64,000 nt of DNA from Apoda limacodes (GCA_946406115.1 OX291562.1:9206001-9270000); one strand, 5' to 3'. Numbered from the stretch's first letter, positions 11,690 to 22,580 are shown. Numbers and translations are program-made. Notes: generated by a model from the sequence alone, not told the origin.

Positions 11690-11990
11690 GTTATTTTATA
11701 AAAATATAATCCCTGTTTCCCTTGGTCATGCCATAACTTTCGAACGACTGCACCAAATTAGATAATTATTTTTTTGGCCGTGTCCGCTATTATTTGAGAA
11801 AGTGCAAGTCGCGCTCCAAAGGGTAAGCCGATTCTAATAAAATTTTGGTAAATTGAGTGCACTCACCGGGGAAGGTTTCTGAATTAGTACAACCCTTTAG
11901 AATAGGTGGCGCTTTAGTTGTTTTAATAAAGCGAAACAACGTTCGCGGGGTCAGCTATAGTATATAATAGATGTAAAATTAACATGCTAG
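11690..11990. repeat. Interspersed repeat relic
   Basis: The layout ATGCCATAACTTTCGAACGACTG..ACCAAATTAG..TTCGCGGGGTCAGCTATAG fits a common class of lepidopteran noncoding repeats ending in GGGTCAGCTAGTA. No coding capacity. Low certainty on the family. Confidence 0.4.
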
Positions 11991-12354
11991 TCCTTAGGAA
12001 ATAGTAAAGGAAAGAATGAATGGACTAGGCTTTTACGTCTTTAAGTGCCACATATCACATTTTGTTCGCCTGTAGAAGTAACACAATACTAGCCTTAAAC
12101 TGTTGAAATAAATGTTGGAAGAAAGAGTGTACAGGTTCCAGGTTTTGTCTAGTAAATAGTATAATATAAGTAAATAGTATTATTTTATACACATTTTCCA
12201 AAACTTAATCGTACTTAGTTTCATTATCACCAAACCTTCAGATAAATTATTATAGGTAAAAAAGTTAATCAGTTAGAAAGTACATAATATTAACCTGCAC
12301 TTGAACTTGCTTAATAATGTGTTGGTAGTCAAAAATCATAGTTATTTCATACTA
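11991..12354. other. No feature seen
   Basis: AT-rich sequence without a supported gene or recognised repeat. Confidence 0.4.
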
Positions 12355-12668
12355 GCTTGATGCCAACGATGCACTCGCCCTAAAATTCGTTATCGGCGTA
12401 GGATTCTTACGTCAACTGCTTAATTATACTTATAAACTTTGCTATACAACTGAATGCTATATAGCTGTAGTTTTAAGTTCGATTATAGTTATTCCTGCGG
12501 GTACTTTTAAAGTTTTCAGGATAAAAACTATTCTATGTCCTTTCCTGGGACTCAATCTATATCTGTACCAAATGTCGTCTAAATTGGTTTAGCAGTTTAA
12601 GCGTGAAGAGGTAACAAACAGACAGACAGGCAGACAGAGTTACTTTCGCATTTATATAATATTAGTAT
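12355..12668 (+). repeat. Repeat A copy
   Basis: Runs from TTATCGGCGTAGGATTCTTA through ATTATAGTTATTCCTGCGGG, TCTATGTCCTTTCCTGGGAC and TTTAAGCGTGAAGAGGTAAC to a (GACA)n run and TTTCGCATTTATATAATATTAGTATGG. This is the most abundant interspersed repeat of the window. It is noncoding with no obvious terminal inverted repeats. Its class is not determined here. Confidence 0.8.
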
Positions 12669-12900
12669 GGTATTAGTATTATGAATGAAAAAGTTTGGAT
12701 GTTTGTTACTCAATCACGCTTCAACCACTGGACGGACCGGGATGGAAATTGACGCTTATATTTTTTAGGTCCTGTAATAGGACAAAGGCTATTTGATCCC
12801 TAAAATTCGAAAATTGCCGCAAGAATAACTATAACCGAGCTTAAACGAACTTTAGCTACTGTTATAGCTTGCTATAACAAATTTCATTGTTAGTATAATT
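12661..12900 (-). repeat. Repeat A copy, inverted, abutting the previous one
   Basis: Starts at TAGTATTATGAATG and continues with TTGTTACTCAATCACGCTTC, GACAAAGGCTA, AATAACTATAACCGAGCTTA and AGCTTGCTATAAC. It is the same family on the opposite strand, joined almost head to head to 12355-12668. Confidence 0.7.
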
Positions 12901-12906
12901 AAGGAG

Positions 12907-12970
12907 TTGAGGTAGAAATATTGATATATATTTATATAATATTGAGGTAGAAATATTGATATATATTTAT
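12907..12970. repeat. Direct repeat, 29 bp x2
   Basis: TTGAGGTAGAAATATTGATA-initiated 29-bp units at 12907-12935 and 12942-12970 are identical and separated by 6 bp. The TGAGGTAG start is coincidental; the rest does not match let-7. Confidence 0.9.
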
Positions 12971-13384
12971 TCTTACTTTATTAATATTGTTATTTAAAGA
13001 CTCCAAAATGGCCATTGTTCTTCGTGAGTCGTCCCATTATGTGTTTTGTGCTAACACAGTATAGTAAATTTATTAAGATAATTAAGTAACTATTCATAAG
13101 CTAAGGAAATTGATTACCTTATGCATACAAAAGACTAAAATAACTAAATCTAATTCTTGTAGTTTGACAGAAGAAACATATCTTATAAAAAGTCAACTAA
13201 CAATTACCTATAACGTGTTCACTTCTTGAGTGTCTAAATTGACACTTTTTATTTACAATAAAAACGTTTTTAATTTTAAAATTTTAATTTAATAATACAT
13301 CTATCTATTTTTCACATATAAAGTATACGTTATCTGTCTTGAATTCGCTGCTTTTGAGTGAAGTTATACTATAATTGCTTTTTG
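12971..13384. other. No feature seen
   Basis: AT-rich sequence with no supported gene or repeat. Confidence 0.4.
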
Positions 13385-13530
13385 AAGGTATTAATAAAAT
13401 GTCTTTTATCTGACACATCGATGAAAATAAATTAGTTACTTTAAATCTGAACTCGTTTGCAGAAGATGCAGAGCGGAGATTAGATGTCAATGAGGCAAGC
13501 GCAAGTTTCTCTGAAGACTGTCTCTAACTT
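13385..13530 (-). repeat. Dispersed repeat F, copy 2 (inverted)
   Basis: GCAGAAGATGCAGAGCGGAG followed by ATTAGATGTCAATGAGGCAA is the reverse complement of the core of copy 1 at 8555. Short ORFs reading through it on both strands carry no recognisable motif. Confidence 0.7.
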
Positions 13531-13699
13531 AAGAGTCTGTTTCGTCACTTTGTTAACAAAGAAAAACTTTCTCGAGATCAATTTACAATTAATGCTTCTA
13601 TTTGTAAAAGAGCACAATAAAAACTTTAAACTGGTTTTGACTACACGCTGTTCAAATTTGGAATAACCTTAAATTTTAGCTGTACTTTTGTTTTTAGTG

Positions 13700-13840
13700 T
13701 CAATTTAACGGTTGAGGATTGTGGCCAGCAAACATAAGGCCAATACCTCATTTTAACGGTTCAGTACCCAAAGGGTGCCAACAGATCCATTTCACAAAGT
13801 CTACGATGTCGGATTGTCTGTCTGTCAAAACATATATACC
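13700..13840 (-). repeat. Repeat B fragment
   Basis: ACGGTTCAGTACCCAAAGGG then TGCCAACAGATCC and GTCTGTCTGTCAAAACATAT resemble the reverse complement of the TACGGAACCC end of repeat B. The small ORF here is incidental. Confidence 0.45.
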
Positions 13841-14224
13841 TATAAGCCCTATATATAAATATATAACTATGGAACCACTTCTTTTGAACCGAAATAGATA
13901 AAAGCTTAAAAACTATTACAAAATTATACCTTCAGAGGAATTCGTGTTGCCTGGGAACGCTCCATAGGAATTCCATAGTAATAACAGAATCCCGCGTGGG
14001 CAAAAAAATTGTATATCTTATTATTTTTAGGATCAATTTCCAAAGTTTTTTACTACTTAGTACAAGTGATATCCTTTATATATATATTAGATATCTTGTA
14101 TTTTTCGCATGTTGTTTAACAAACTTGAGAAATGACACTACGACCCAGCAACGTACAGTCAAATTGTTTCATTGACACCAAGCATTTACCAGTGGCTCTA
14201 CTTGCGCTGAAGTAGATTATCGGC

Positions 14225-14468
14225 TTGGGACTCCTACGGCAATTTCTTATTTATAGAGAGAAAGTTTGCTAAAGCTATTGTTCGTTGAAGTGGAATTCGG
14301 GAGCTTTGGTATTTTCCGAAATAAAAAGTTGCCTATGTCCTTCACCAACCCATTAACTATGCTTGTACCAAATTTCAGTGGGATAGGTTTTGCCAGCGGT
14401 TTTGCCTACCCTAAATTTGTTATGGGTGTAGGATTCCTACGACAACTCCTAGATTCTACTAAATGAGT
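14225..14468 (+). repeat. Repeat A copy, rearranged
   Basis: Carries AAAGTTGCCTATGTCCTTCA, TTGTACCAAATTTCAGTGGG and TTTTGCC.AC..TAAATTTGTTATGGG..GGATTCCTACGACAACTCCT. Both terminal motifs of repeat A are present but in altered order, consistent with two overlapping fragments. Confidence 0.6.
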
Positions 14469-14702
14469 AAAGTAAGTAAGTAAGGTACTGTAGCTATTTA
14501 GTGTAGTTTGTTCAAGTAAAATTCGGTTATAGGTTATACTGCTGAAGCGAACAAAGTGCAGAGTTGCCTCACACATTATATGCCCCACTACCTTCTTATC
14601 CTCCACCTCTTATGAGAGGCCTGTGCCCCTTGTGAGGCGTATAACACGTGTCTTGGTTAGTGTAAGTTATTGAGCCAGTGGCGAGTCGATTGTCATAGTT
14701 TT

Positions 14703-14935
14703 TTAGCCACCCATAAGGCCTCTGACTTTGCTTAACGACTGCGCTGTCATGTGACCAACTGCCCGGTATGACTGTTTAACGCGCTCTCCGAAATATGGAG
14801 GAGCTAAGAAAAATGCCATTAGGCGGTCACCCATCCAAGTAGTGACCACACGACGTTGCTTAAAAACTTCGCATATCGTTTCCGATAGCCTAGATCCGAG
14901 CAAGATAAACAGTATGGGTCCTAAATTAACATGAA
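14703..14935 (-). mobile_element. 5S rRNA-derived SINE (SINE3 type)
   Basis: On the minus strand the sequence reads TTAAGCAACGTCGTGTGGTC then ACTACTTGGATGGGTGACCG. This is the conserved 3' half of 5S rRNA including its internal promoter region (plus-strand 14822-14864). It is preceded by CTCGGATCTAGGCTATCGGAAACG, matching the middle of 5S rRNA. A non-5S tail follows (TCCTCCATATTTCGGAGAGC, GCAGTCGTTAAGC, GTCAGAGGCC) that I know from lepidopteran repeats. Substitutions and the fused tail show it is a retrotransposed SINE, not a 5S gene. Confidence 0.8.
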
Positions 14936-15254
14936 TAAAGTCGCAGAGGTGAAATAAATGTTTAAGGTACATAACACAAAATGAAGTAAATTTATAAGGT
15001 TTATAACACAAAATGAAGATTGTAAATTAAAAAAAAACTTCAAAATAAATCTCTGTACAGTGTTTCTTCTAGCTAATGAAGCCCTCAAGACACCTCATGG
15101 CGTTGGTCTAGCTTTTATTTGATTTGAAATTGTCTCCATCTTTACAAAAACTTTATTGCAAAAGCTATTTTACACATATCTATGCTTTTTACAAAAGCAA
15201 TTTCTTCATAATATACTGATATCTAGATACTTACTACCTTTTCTAACTAAACTT
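14936..15254. other. No feature seen
   Basis: AT-rich sequence. ATAACACAAAATGAAG occurs twice near 14970 and 15003, a small local direct repeat. No supported gene. Confidence 0.4.
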
Positions 15255-15390
15255 AATAAAGCCGTTAAGGTATCGCGTCGCTCTAAATTCCGTTTGACAT
15301 TTAATCTCCGTCTTACTGACGATTTTAGTAAAAGTTCTTAACTAACTTTAAGAGATTTATTGGTTGGAAAGTAAGAAATAGAAATAATTT
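15255..15390 (+). repeat. Dispersed repeat F, copy 3
   Basis: GTATCGCGTCGCTCTAAATT then TTTGACATTTAATCTCCGTC and GATTTATTGGTTGGAAAGTA match copies at 8555 and 25060. Confidence 0.7.
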
Positions 15391-15985
15391 TAGTATTTCC
15401 TTTTATAAAAGTAAAAGTGTGTTTTCGTGTTATTTTATGTAAGTAAGTTTGCTTCAGTGCTTTACTGAATGGGGCATTTAGGTATGCTCCATAGGGTTCC
15501 AGCTCGAAGATATTTTTTTTTCAAAATAAAAAGTTTATTAAGAAGTAAATTGAGAGTTTTATTAGGAATAGTTAAAGTCAAAAATATATATATGATAATA
15601 AAATAATAAATATATACAAGATTACAAAATAGATCCTGTCTTTCTTATACAAAGAAAAGAAGGTGCTAGTTAACTGTAAGCCATCATGGGTTCTACCAGT
15701 AACATTACCCCGCACGGGCAAGCCGTGTAAGGAAAAATCTGTGTAAAGTTAGGGCGAGAGCTATTCCTAACCAGAAATATTTTAACAACAAGCTAGGACT
15801 TAATAATTAAAAATTAAAAATTGAAGTTAATACTAAAGAAATTATATAATGTACATTTTGAAGGGTATGATATTTAAATTGTGTATTATACATATGTACT
15901 GTTTAATAAATTTAATTTTCTAAAATAACTTAGCATATTATAACATCGTTTTGACTATATAAGTACAAAAGCAAAAATAGTTAAT
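15391..15985. other. No feature seen
   Basis: AT-rich sequence with a GC-richer patch near 15690-15760. No supported gene or recognised family. Confidence 0.4.
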
Positions 15986-16605
15986 TGACAACACTGGCAA
16001 TTTTACTCCAACCCAACTGATAAAGGCTTTTTTCAGTTACCAACCCCTGCGCTGGACATAATGAAATAGTACATGGTGGTAAGGAGAAAATTACCAACGA
16101 GAGGCCATTCGTAAGACTAAAGCGACAGGCCAAAGGCTTTAATGACTCGAGTTTGTAATTTCTGTACTGCCCGTGTACAATGTTTTTTATCACATTTTTA
16201 AGTTAATATATAAAAATATAAGGTGAATAGTTAAATAAACTCATCAAAACACAACTGAACTGAGGGGAATATAAGTAAAGAAAAGAACGCTACCAATGGC
16301 ACTTGGTTTCTAGAGATTTTATGGATTAAATGGCACTTGGTGTCTAGAGATTTTATGGATTAAATGGCACTTGGTGTCTAGAGATTTTATGGATTAAAAA
16401 GTTTTGGCTGGAGTTAAAACTTGTAATTGCTCACTTGTAGTGTGCGCATAGTTCGTATTTTGAACAGACAGCTTTTATACATACTTGATAGAATGGGTTC
16501 GTCATTACCGCTCCTCATTCTGTAAACGCGCGGTTTGCTTTGAAAAAAGAAAAACATATAAATAAAAGCCCGAGGAAGTAATTTAGGTCTTAGCACCCGC
16601 TTTGC
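15986..16605. repeat. Dispersed repeat D, copy 1 (~600 bp)
   Basis: Shares with 37940-38535, in order: GGTAAGGAGAAAATTACCAA-like, CAAAGGCTTTAATGACTCGAGTTTGTAATT-like, CCAAAACACAA-like, AGAACAG/GAACAGACAGCTTTT, GTCATTACCGC and AGGTCTTAGCACCCGCTT. The internal part differs because this copy carries a 34-bp tandem repeat. The repeat is noncoding and its element class is not determined. Confidence 0.85.
16295..16396. repeat. Tandem repeat, 34-bp unit x3
   Basis: Three units beginning AATGGCACTTGG and ending TTTTATGGATTA at 16295, 16329 and 16363. The first differs from the others at one base. The array is absent from the other copy of repeat D, so it expanded here. Confidence 0.95.
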
Positions 16606-17344
16606 CGGCTCAGAATGTTTACGAGAAGTGTGGCGATAAAAATTTTATTTACAAAACAGCTTCCATTATTTAATCTATAAATTGAATCGAATAAGGTAAT
16701 TTTTTAACGTTCTTTATGCATGCTTACCTTAATACAATAGATAGTATTTAAAAAACATGCAAATGTATTGAAAACATTCTTTCTAAATGTTATTGCAACA
16801 GAGTTACAAAATGAAATATTGACAAATTGCTAAGGCGTCAAACACAATGGTTGAACTTACGAGTTCTCCTTAATGGATTTGACAACCCCTTTAGACAAAG
16901 GTTTAGTTAACTAGACATGACAAGCGTATGTCTTGTTATGATAAGCCAAAATGGTTAATGTACATTACTTACATAAAAACTTTTTAACAAAAAACAACAA
17001 CCGGCTAACTTATCTGAATTTGGTGTAATAAAAGTAAAGTGTGAACTTAAGGTACATGGACACCAACTTTAAACTGTAATTTAGATCAGATTTTTGAAAA
17101 TAAGTTATTATTTTTACCTTTTTAGTGCATCTTATTAAAGCCAGTTGTTTTTTGTGTTAAAAAAATTTTTTTTTACTTTTGAGTGCCGAATTGCTTTTTT
17201 TTTCTCGTAAGCTAAAAACATTGATACTCGTAACAAACACTAAAATTTACCACATATATACTTGAAACGACGGAGAAGAACATAGAATTTTTCATTTTGA
17301 AAACTTTAAAAGTTTATAATATAATAAATATAATATCATAACTT
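16606..17344. other. No feature seen
   Basis: AT-rich sequence with homopolymer runs and no supported gene or repeat. Confidence 0.4.
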
Positions 17345-17425
17345 AATATATCGCGTTACACATAACTTATTATAATACGTTATACATAACTTGTTATGAC
17401 GCGTTACGCATTACTTATCACAAAA
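17345..17425 (-). repeat. Minisatellite M, short array
   Basis: Three imperfect units of the form CGCGTTACGCATTACTTATTATGA, the reverse-complement orientation of the array at 18295. Variants include CGCGTTACACATAACTTATT and ACGTTATACATAACTTGTTA. Confidence 0.8.
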
Positions 17426-18294
17426 CATACTTTGCTTCTAGATTTGATAAAAAGTTGTTTTAAAAGATAAGTTTAAAATATTTTTACATAAATATGTATT
17501 TAGTATAACCTAGTTTGTTTTAGTTGTTTATAATGCGTAGTAAAAATTCTTAAACTAATATTCATGATCTTTCTTGCTATTCTGTATGGTTCGATAAGCA
17601 CATTTATATTTTAAAAACTTCGCAAACATTAAACTTAATGGCTGGAACAGATAACATAAGTTTTCAGACCGATAAAAGTTTTCGCCCTTAAGAAAAATGA
17701 ATATTTAGTTACATAAAAATTATCTTTGCATCATTTACTTCGCTATGCTTTTAGTTATAAGTAACTATTATTTATTAAGTTGACTAGCTTTTTTGGAGTT
17801 AAATTTAATTATCTGTCCGCAGGGTAAAAATTTAAAAAACTTATAACAGCTTTTTCTGCATTTGTTAAAAAGGAGCATAGACATTAGGATAAATACTCCC
17901 GTTTGCTTTTACCTCTCCGTTAAATAAACTATCTGCATTTTTACCTAATACCTGCACCAGGTTTTGGTCGTGAACTATTTACATGTGGCTTAGGTTACAA
18001 TAACTCTAACATGACAAACGGTATAATCTTTGCTCCAAAAGCAAGTAAATATCATTACGCTCAATTATCTGTCAAGTATATCCAATGTACTGTTGTCAGA
18101 AAATCCTAGCTTATATTATGATTTAACAGGCAAACAATTGAGTAAATGGCATGTTACAGATTTAAAACCCTTGCCAATGAGATACTCTACATCTTAATAG
18201 ATTCTATTTTTCTTATTCTTATAAATGTATTGAATTTAAAACTTAATTTTTTGTCAAAAAAATTAATATTATATATGATAACATAGGTATGTGT
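17426..18294. other. No feature seen
   Basis: AT-rich sequence between two arrays of minisatellite M. No supported gene. Confidence 0.4.
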
Positions 18295-18510
18295 AATAAT
18301 AAATAATGCGTAACGTGTCAAAATAAATAATGCGTAACGCGTCATAATAAGTAATGCGTAACGTGACATGAAAAGTAATGCGTAACGCGTTATAATAAGT
18401 TATGCGTAATGCGTCATAATAAGAAATGCGTATAATAAGTTATACTTAGCGCGTCACAAGGAATGCGTAACACGTCATAATAAGCAACGCATAACGTATC
18501 ATAATTTCAA
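18295..18510 (+). repeat. Minisatellite M, plus-orientation array
   Basis: Eight to nine degenerate units of about 24 bp, consensus near AATAAGTAATGCGTAACGCG followed by TCAT. Some units are truncated. A small minus-strand ORF rich in RYALFI repeats is only a translation of the array. Confidence 0.92.
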
Positions 18511-18599
18511 AAGCCTTTCAGTCTTGATGCAATCTTTTGAAAATACTCATTATATTATATTGTTATTAAGATAACAAAGCTAGAATTTGGCACACGTAT

Positions 18600-18726
18600 C
18601 TATAGAATTCTAGCTTTTCCCAAGGCTTCGTCGGCTCTCAATTCAGTTATCGGCGCGGGATTTTTACAACAACTCCTTAATTTTAGTATTATTTATGAAA
18701 GTTTGCTATAGCTGTAGCTATAACGG
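18600..18726 (+). repeat. Repeat A, left part interrupted by LINE
   Basis: AGTTATCGGCGCGGGATTTT then TACAACAACTCCTTAA and TTTGCTATAGCTGTAGCTAT match the beginning of repeat A as at 12355. The remainder resumes at about 19895, after the LINE fragment. Confidence 0.7.
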
Positions 18727-19870
18727 ACAGTGCAGTAGTTTGGTGGCCCCGAACTCAGCTAAAAAACAATCTACAATGCCTGCAACGCCTAACCTGCTCG
18801 GCAACCACAGGCGGTATGAAAACGACTCCCAGGACAGCACTAGAGATCATTCTTAATCTCAGACCCCTTCACTTTGTCATACAACAAGAAGCTGCAGCTG
18901 CAGCCATACGAATTGAGAAAGTAGGCTCTGGAAACGGAACAACAGAATCACTCATGCACGTCTCAAGGAGGCAGTAGGCAACGAGCTTCCAATGTTAGAG
19001 GCGACATGTGAGCAAGAAAAAGATAGCTCTGGCATGCATAAAGTTAGGATCTACACTGATGGCTCTAAGACAGAATCTGGGATGGGTGTATGAGTATTCT
19101 CCCATAACTTGAACATCAAGATATCAACGGTCTTGGGTGCACTCAACACCATCTTCCAGGCACAATGTGTCAGGATCACCCAAGCTGCAACAGCGGTCCT
19201 GTCTCGAGATATAGGCGATGCATCGATACGCATCGTCTCCAACAAAAACAACCGCATCAACAGTAGACCAATCCTGAAGGATCACTGTGAAAAAAAATTC
19301 AAAAAAATTGCATTGAAGAACCGGGTTACTCTTCAATGGCTATGTGGCCATAGTGGGTCTCTAGGAAATGATGCGGCAGATCAGTTGGCAATGAGAGGAT
19401 CGGGTACTAAAATAATGGGACCCTAACCAATCGTAACGATACCATTTACACAACTTAAAATGTGGTTATGTGACAGAACTACACAAAGTTGGAAAACTAC
19501 ACAACAAACAGTAGGCAGAACAAACGGATTGCAAAAAACCAAGAATGTTCTTACATCCTTGAATGCAAATCTGCCGCGCAAGCTGTTACAACTTAGTAGG
19601 AAAAACCTACGCTGCATGGTTGGCATAATAACAGGTCACTGCCTGCTAAACAAACAATTTTCAATATCGGCGTTATCGAAAGTTCTCTATGCAGGGGCTG
19701 CATGGGCGCCGAGGAGACACGTTCTCACGTGGTTCTAAATTGCAAAAGCGTGAGCGACCAATGTATAAAGCTCCTTAAGAATCCACAAACCATGAGAGAG
19801 GCGCTGAATAACATCAGATGCCTCCTTGATTTCTGGACGGAGCTGGGATGTTATGAGTAACCAATGACAT
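18727..19870 (+). pseudogene. R1-like LINE: RNase H and C-terminal part of ORF2
   Basis: The start reads AVVWWPRTQLKNNLQCLQRL and then TPRTALEIILNLRPLHFVIQ, the segment after the reverse transcriptase in R1/LOA-type LINEs. From 19040 an RNase H domain follows: KVRIYTDGSKTESGMGV with the first catalytic Asp, and later LQWLCGHSGSLGNDAADQLA with the His/Asp motif. In-frame stops lie at 19091 and 19424. A shifted frame near 19690 then gives LCRGCMGAEETRSHVVLNCK, the C-terminal CCHC finger, and ends at a stop near 19858. The copy is 5'-truncated, inactive and nested in repeat A. Confidence 0.88.
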
Positions 19871-19894
19871 GAACCGATTACCTACGTACAATGG

Positions 19895-20068
19895 CCCTAT
19901 TATGAGGCTAAGTGCGGAAAACATAAGTTCTACTTGTCCTTTTCCGTCGTTTCAAGTATCTATGTGCCAAATTTCAGCGTAGTGTAAAGGGAAGAAATTA
20001 CCAATAAACAAATTAACAAACAGACAAACTAACTTACTTTCGCATTTATAACAATAGTATGGATAGAT
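19895..20068 (+). repeat. Repeat A, right part after LINE insertion
   Basis: TATGTGCCAAATTTCAGCGT..AAACAGACAAACTAACTTAC..TTTCGCATTTATAACAATAGTATGGA is the end of repeat A in the same orientation as 18600-18726. Confidence 0.7.
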
Positions 20069-20129
20069 ATTAAATATAATATAAATATTCATTTCAATTA
20101 AAAAATCGTTTTGTCAAAAAGTTGAAAAC

Positions 20130-20335
20130 AATCCGTTACGCTTTACTTATTATGACATGATATCCATTTCTTATTAAGACTCGTTACGCATTACTTTTTA
20201 TGACTCGTTACGATTTACTTATTATGACGCGTTACCCATTACTTATTATGAAACATTACGCATTATTGATTATGACTCGTTACGCATTATTCATTATGAC
20301 ACATTACCTATTTTGACGCGTTATGCAGTAGGAAG
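20130..20335 (-). repeat. Minisatellite M, inverted array
   Basis: About eight units of TTATTATGACGCGTTACGCA type, the reverse complement of the array at 18295-18510. The two arrays bracket about 1.6 kb holding repeat A and the LINE. Confidence 0.92.
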
Positions 20336-20444
20336 TTTCTGTTTTATTTATTTGTATTATCACTTTACATGAAGTAGATTAAAGGTGTTTCTTATATATT
20401 TTAAATATTTATAAACCTTGTTAATCTTATATTTATATATACTT

Positions 20445-20610
20445 AATATTATAAAGAGAGAGTTTGTTTGTTTTTTTGTTCGTATATCTATCTGTTAACA
20501 TCGCAATGGAGCATCTAATTGAGTTCATAACAACAAAATTGACAAAAAAACTGCAATACTATGGCTACTACTTTCTAGAACTTTAAAGACTTTAAATATA
20601 CTTTAAAGAT
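20445..20610 (-). repeat. Repeat A-like relic
   Basis: AATATTATAAAGAGAGAGTT, a TTTG run and ATCGCAATGGAGCATCTAAT resemble the starts of inverted copies at 41195 and 43345. Confidence 0.5.
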
Positions 20611-21480
20611 ACAGTTTAAGGTTAAAAATTATACATAAAATCAAAATTAAACACATTTTATTAATCTGTTGACTAAAAATCAGATAGTTGACTGCCGAGG
20701 TATGTTTTAATTAAATTAAATATAGTTAGCTATCAGTACACACAAGTGCGCTTGTAAGTTAATTAAGCTCTGGACACCGAATGAGAGCACCGCCCGCAAA
20801 CTTTAATTAATTTATTCATCGGTTTTTCATTGTATCGTTTTTGCTTAAACCTACAAAGGGGTCCAATGAAGACTACAATCTTATATATTTAACTTACATT
20901 AAATTATTTTTGATCTGAGGGAACTTGTGGTAGAAACGGTTCTTCGTCAATCTTGGTGAAATTGATCTAACCTTCATTTAAAAAGCTACTTTTTATGCTT
21001 CTTTAATCTAATTTTTTTATTAAAATATTAAAACTTGTATGGTATCGTATATGAAAGTCAGTAGCTTACTGCAACAGCTTAATACTGAGTAAGGACCTTT
21101 TTGGCTTGGCGCAATAAATGCGTGTCTATTTAGTATTAGTATAGCATTTAGTTTGTACTTGTGTTGCACTTATTGCTGAATAAATTATTTCTTTTCTTCT
21201 TATTTCTTATTAGTAGTCTTTTCAGCAACTTGTTTGATAAAGTATGTACTTGCAACATTAAAAAACGAGCAACAAGTACACCGTGTTGAAAACTGTGCTT
21301 ACTGCTAAATAGATTACCGTGTTATTTGCTTTTGTTGATATTCGCATTCATAAAAATGCTAAAAATTTTAAAATCATTATTTGCATAAATAAGTAATGTC
21401 ATTTGATAGTGAAGAGGATATTGTCACGCCCCCTGATTAAAAACAAATAGCCAATGACGCCACCAAAATTTAGTACTCAA
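20611..21480. other. No feature seen
   Basis: AT-rich sequence with no supported gene or recognised family. Confidence 0.4.
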
Positions 21481-21484
21481 AAGT

Positions 21485-21610
21485 AAAACATCGGCCAAGT
21501 GCAAGTCGGACCCGAGCACGAAGGGTTCCGTATCTACAAAAACGAGCAAAACATAGCCCCCTTAATTTTTTAATTATAGTTTAATTAGTATATGGGTATT
21601 AAAGATACAA
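21485..21610 (+). repeat. Repeat B, 5' fragment
   Basis: CATCGGCCAAGTGCAAGTCG followed by GAGCACGAAGGGTTCCGTAT and AGCCCCCTTAA is the start of repeat B, complete near 56415. The 3' end is missing. Confidence 0.75.
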
Positions 21611-22148
21611 TGTATACCTTTATAATTACATATATGATTATATAGTTATAAAATTATATTCATAAATTATTAGTAAATTAAAATTTTTAATAAGAAAAAA
21701 TAACCATAAAAATAAAAGTAACAGCAAAAGAAAAAGAAGACTTGTCTCATAAAAAGAACACCTTGTCCAATCTGGCTCCTTGTTTATATTATAATTGTAT
21801 ACTTTATAAAAAATCAATATCTTCTTAAATTTCTACAGGTATTATTTAGTCTTTTTATCCTGGTATTATAGATTTCGTGCGAGTGAACTTACGTCGTTCA
21901 AATATATTTCGTGTCCCTGTTTGATGTCTCCCCAAGGCAATTTTTGACGAACAGGTCTGTTTGTGTATTAATTGGATGTTCGAATATAATTCTGCAGTGT
22001 ATTGTGATACATAAAACAAAATAGCTGGAAGCTCAGTCTTAACAACGTTAACTCGTTTGCAATAACCTTTTAAAATCTTTATGTCACACGACGTTTTTCA
22101 ATACAAAGAAAAGTAATTATAAAACTTAATAATAAAAGATGGGCAATA
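21611..22148. other. No feature seen
   Basis: AT-rich sequence with no supported gene. Confidence 0.4.
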
Positions 22149-22149
22149 T

Positions 22150-22220
22150 CATTGAATTTCCATGTTTGGCATGCGTATATCATTGAAATATCTACGCATG
22201 CGGAACATGGAAATTCAATA
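22150..22220. repeat. Short hairpin, ~28-bp imperfect stem
   Basis: ATTGAATTTCCATGTTTGGC followed by ATGCGTA pairs with TACGCATGCGGAACATGGAA followed by ATTCAAT, leaving two or three mismatches and a loop of about a dozen bases. Size and shape are compatible with a small-RNA precursor, but no expression evidence is available. Confidence 0.7.
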
Positions 22221-22264
22221 ATGAGGTAATAAATAAAATTAAGAGAAGCAAGAGAGGTAGGATG

Positions 22265-22580
22265 AAAATTCATCTAAAAATACCTCAAAAAGAAATACGT
22301 GATAAGACAGACGTGATAGATGCCCTGATATGACCTACGCACAGAAACTAAAATGGAGGTGGGCGGGCCATATAGCCAGAATTATTAATGACAGATGGAC
22401 ACTTGGGAGTAAAGTATGGTCGGGCCCAGCAGTTTATAGTAAAGACGCAGACCAAGTACGCGATGGGAAGACTACATCACACATATAGCACAGGTCGGGA
22501 CTGGACTAAAGTAGCAAGTGATAGAGATATAGTGCACCTTCTAAAAGAGACCTTTACCTAAGGTGGGTTTTTGCTAAAAA
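22265..22580 (+). pseudogene. RTE-like LINE C-terminus relic
   Basis: Across two frames the pieces RDKTDVIDA, KLKWRWAGHIARI-like (AAACTAAAATGGAGGTGGGC), DRWTLGSKVWSGPAVYS-like, RPSTRWEDYITHIAQ-like, DWTKVASDRD and a final GG then stop can be followed. This order is the post-reverse-transcriptase tail of RTE-type LINEs. Frameshifts are frequent. An A-run follows at 22577 and is probably the 3' end. Confidence 0.72.

Noticed and set aside
12907..12925. TGAGGTAGAAATATTG resembling a let-7 start
   Set aside because: Only the first eight bases match let-7, there is no partner arm, and it is part of a simple direct repeat.
14822..14864. Possible 5S rRNA gene
   Set aside because: Only part of 5S is present with several substitutions, the 5' end is unclear, and a SINE-type tail follows instead of a T-run terminator.
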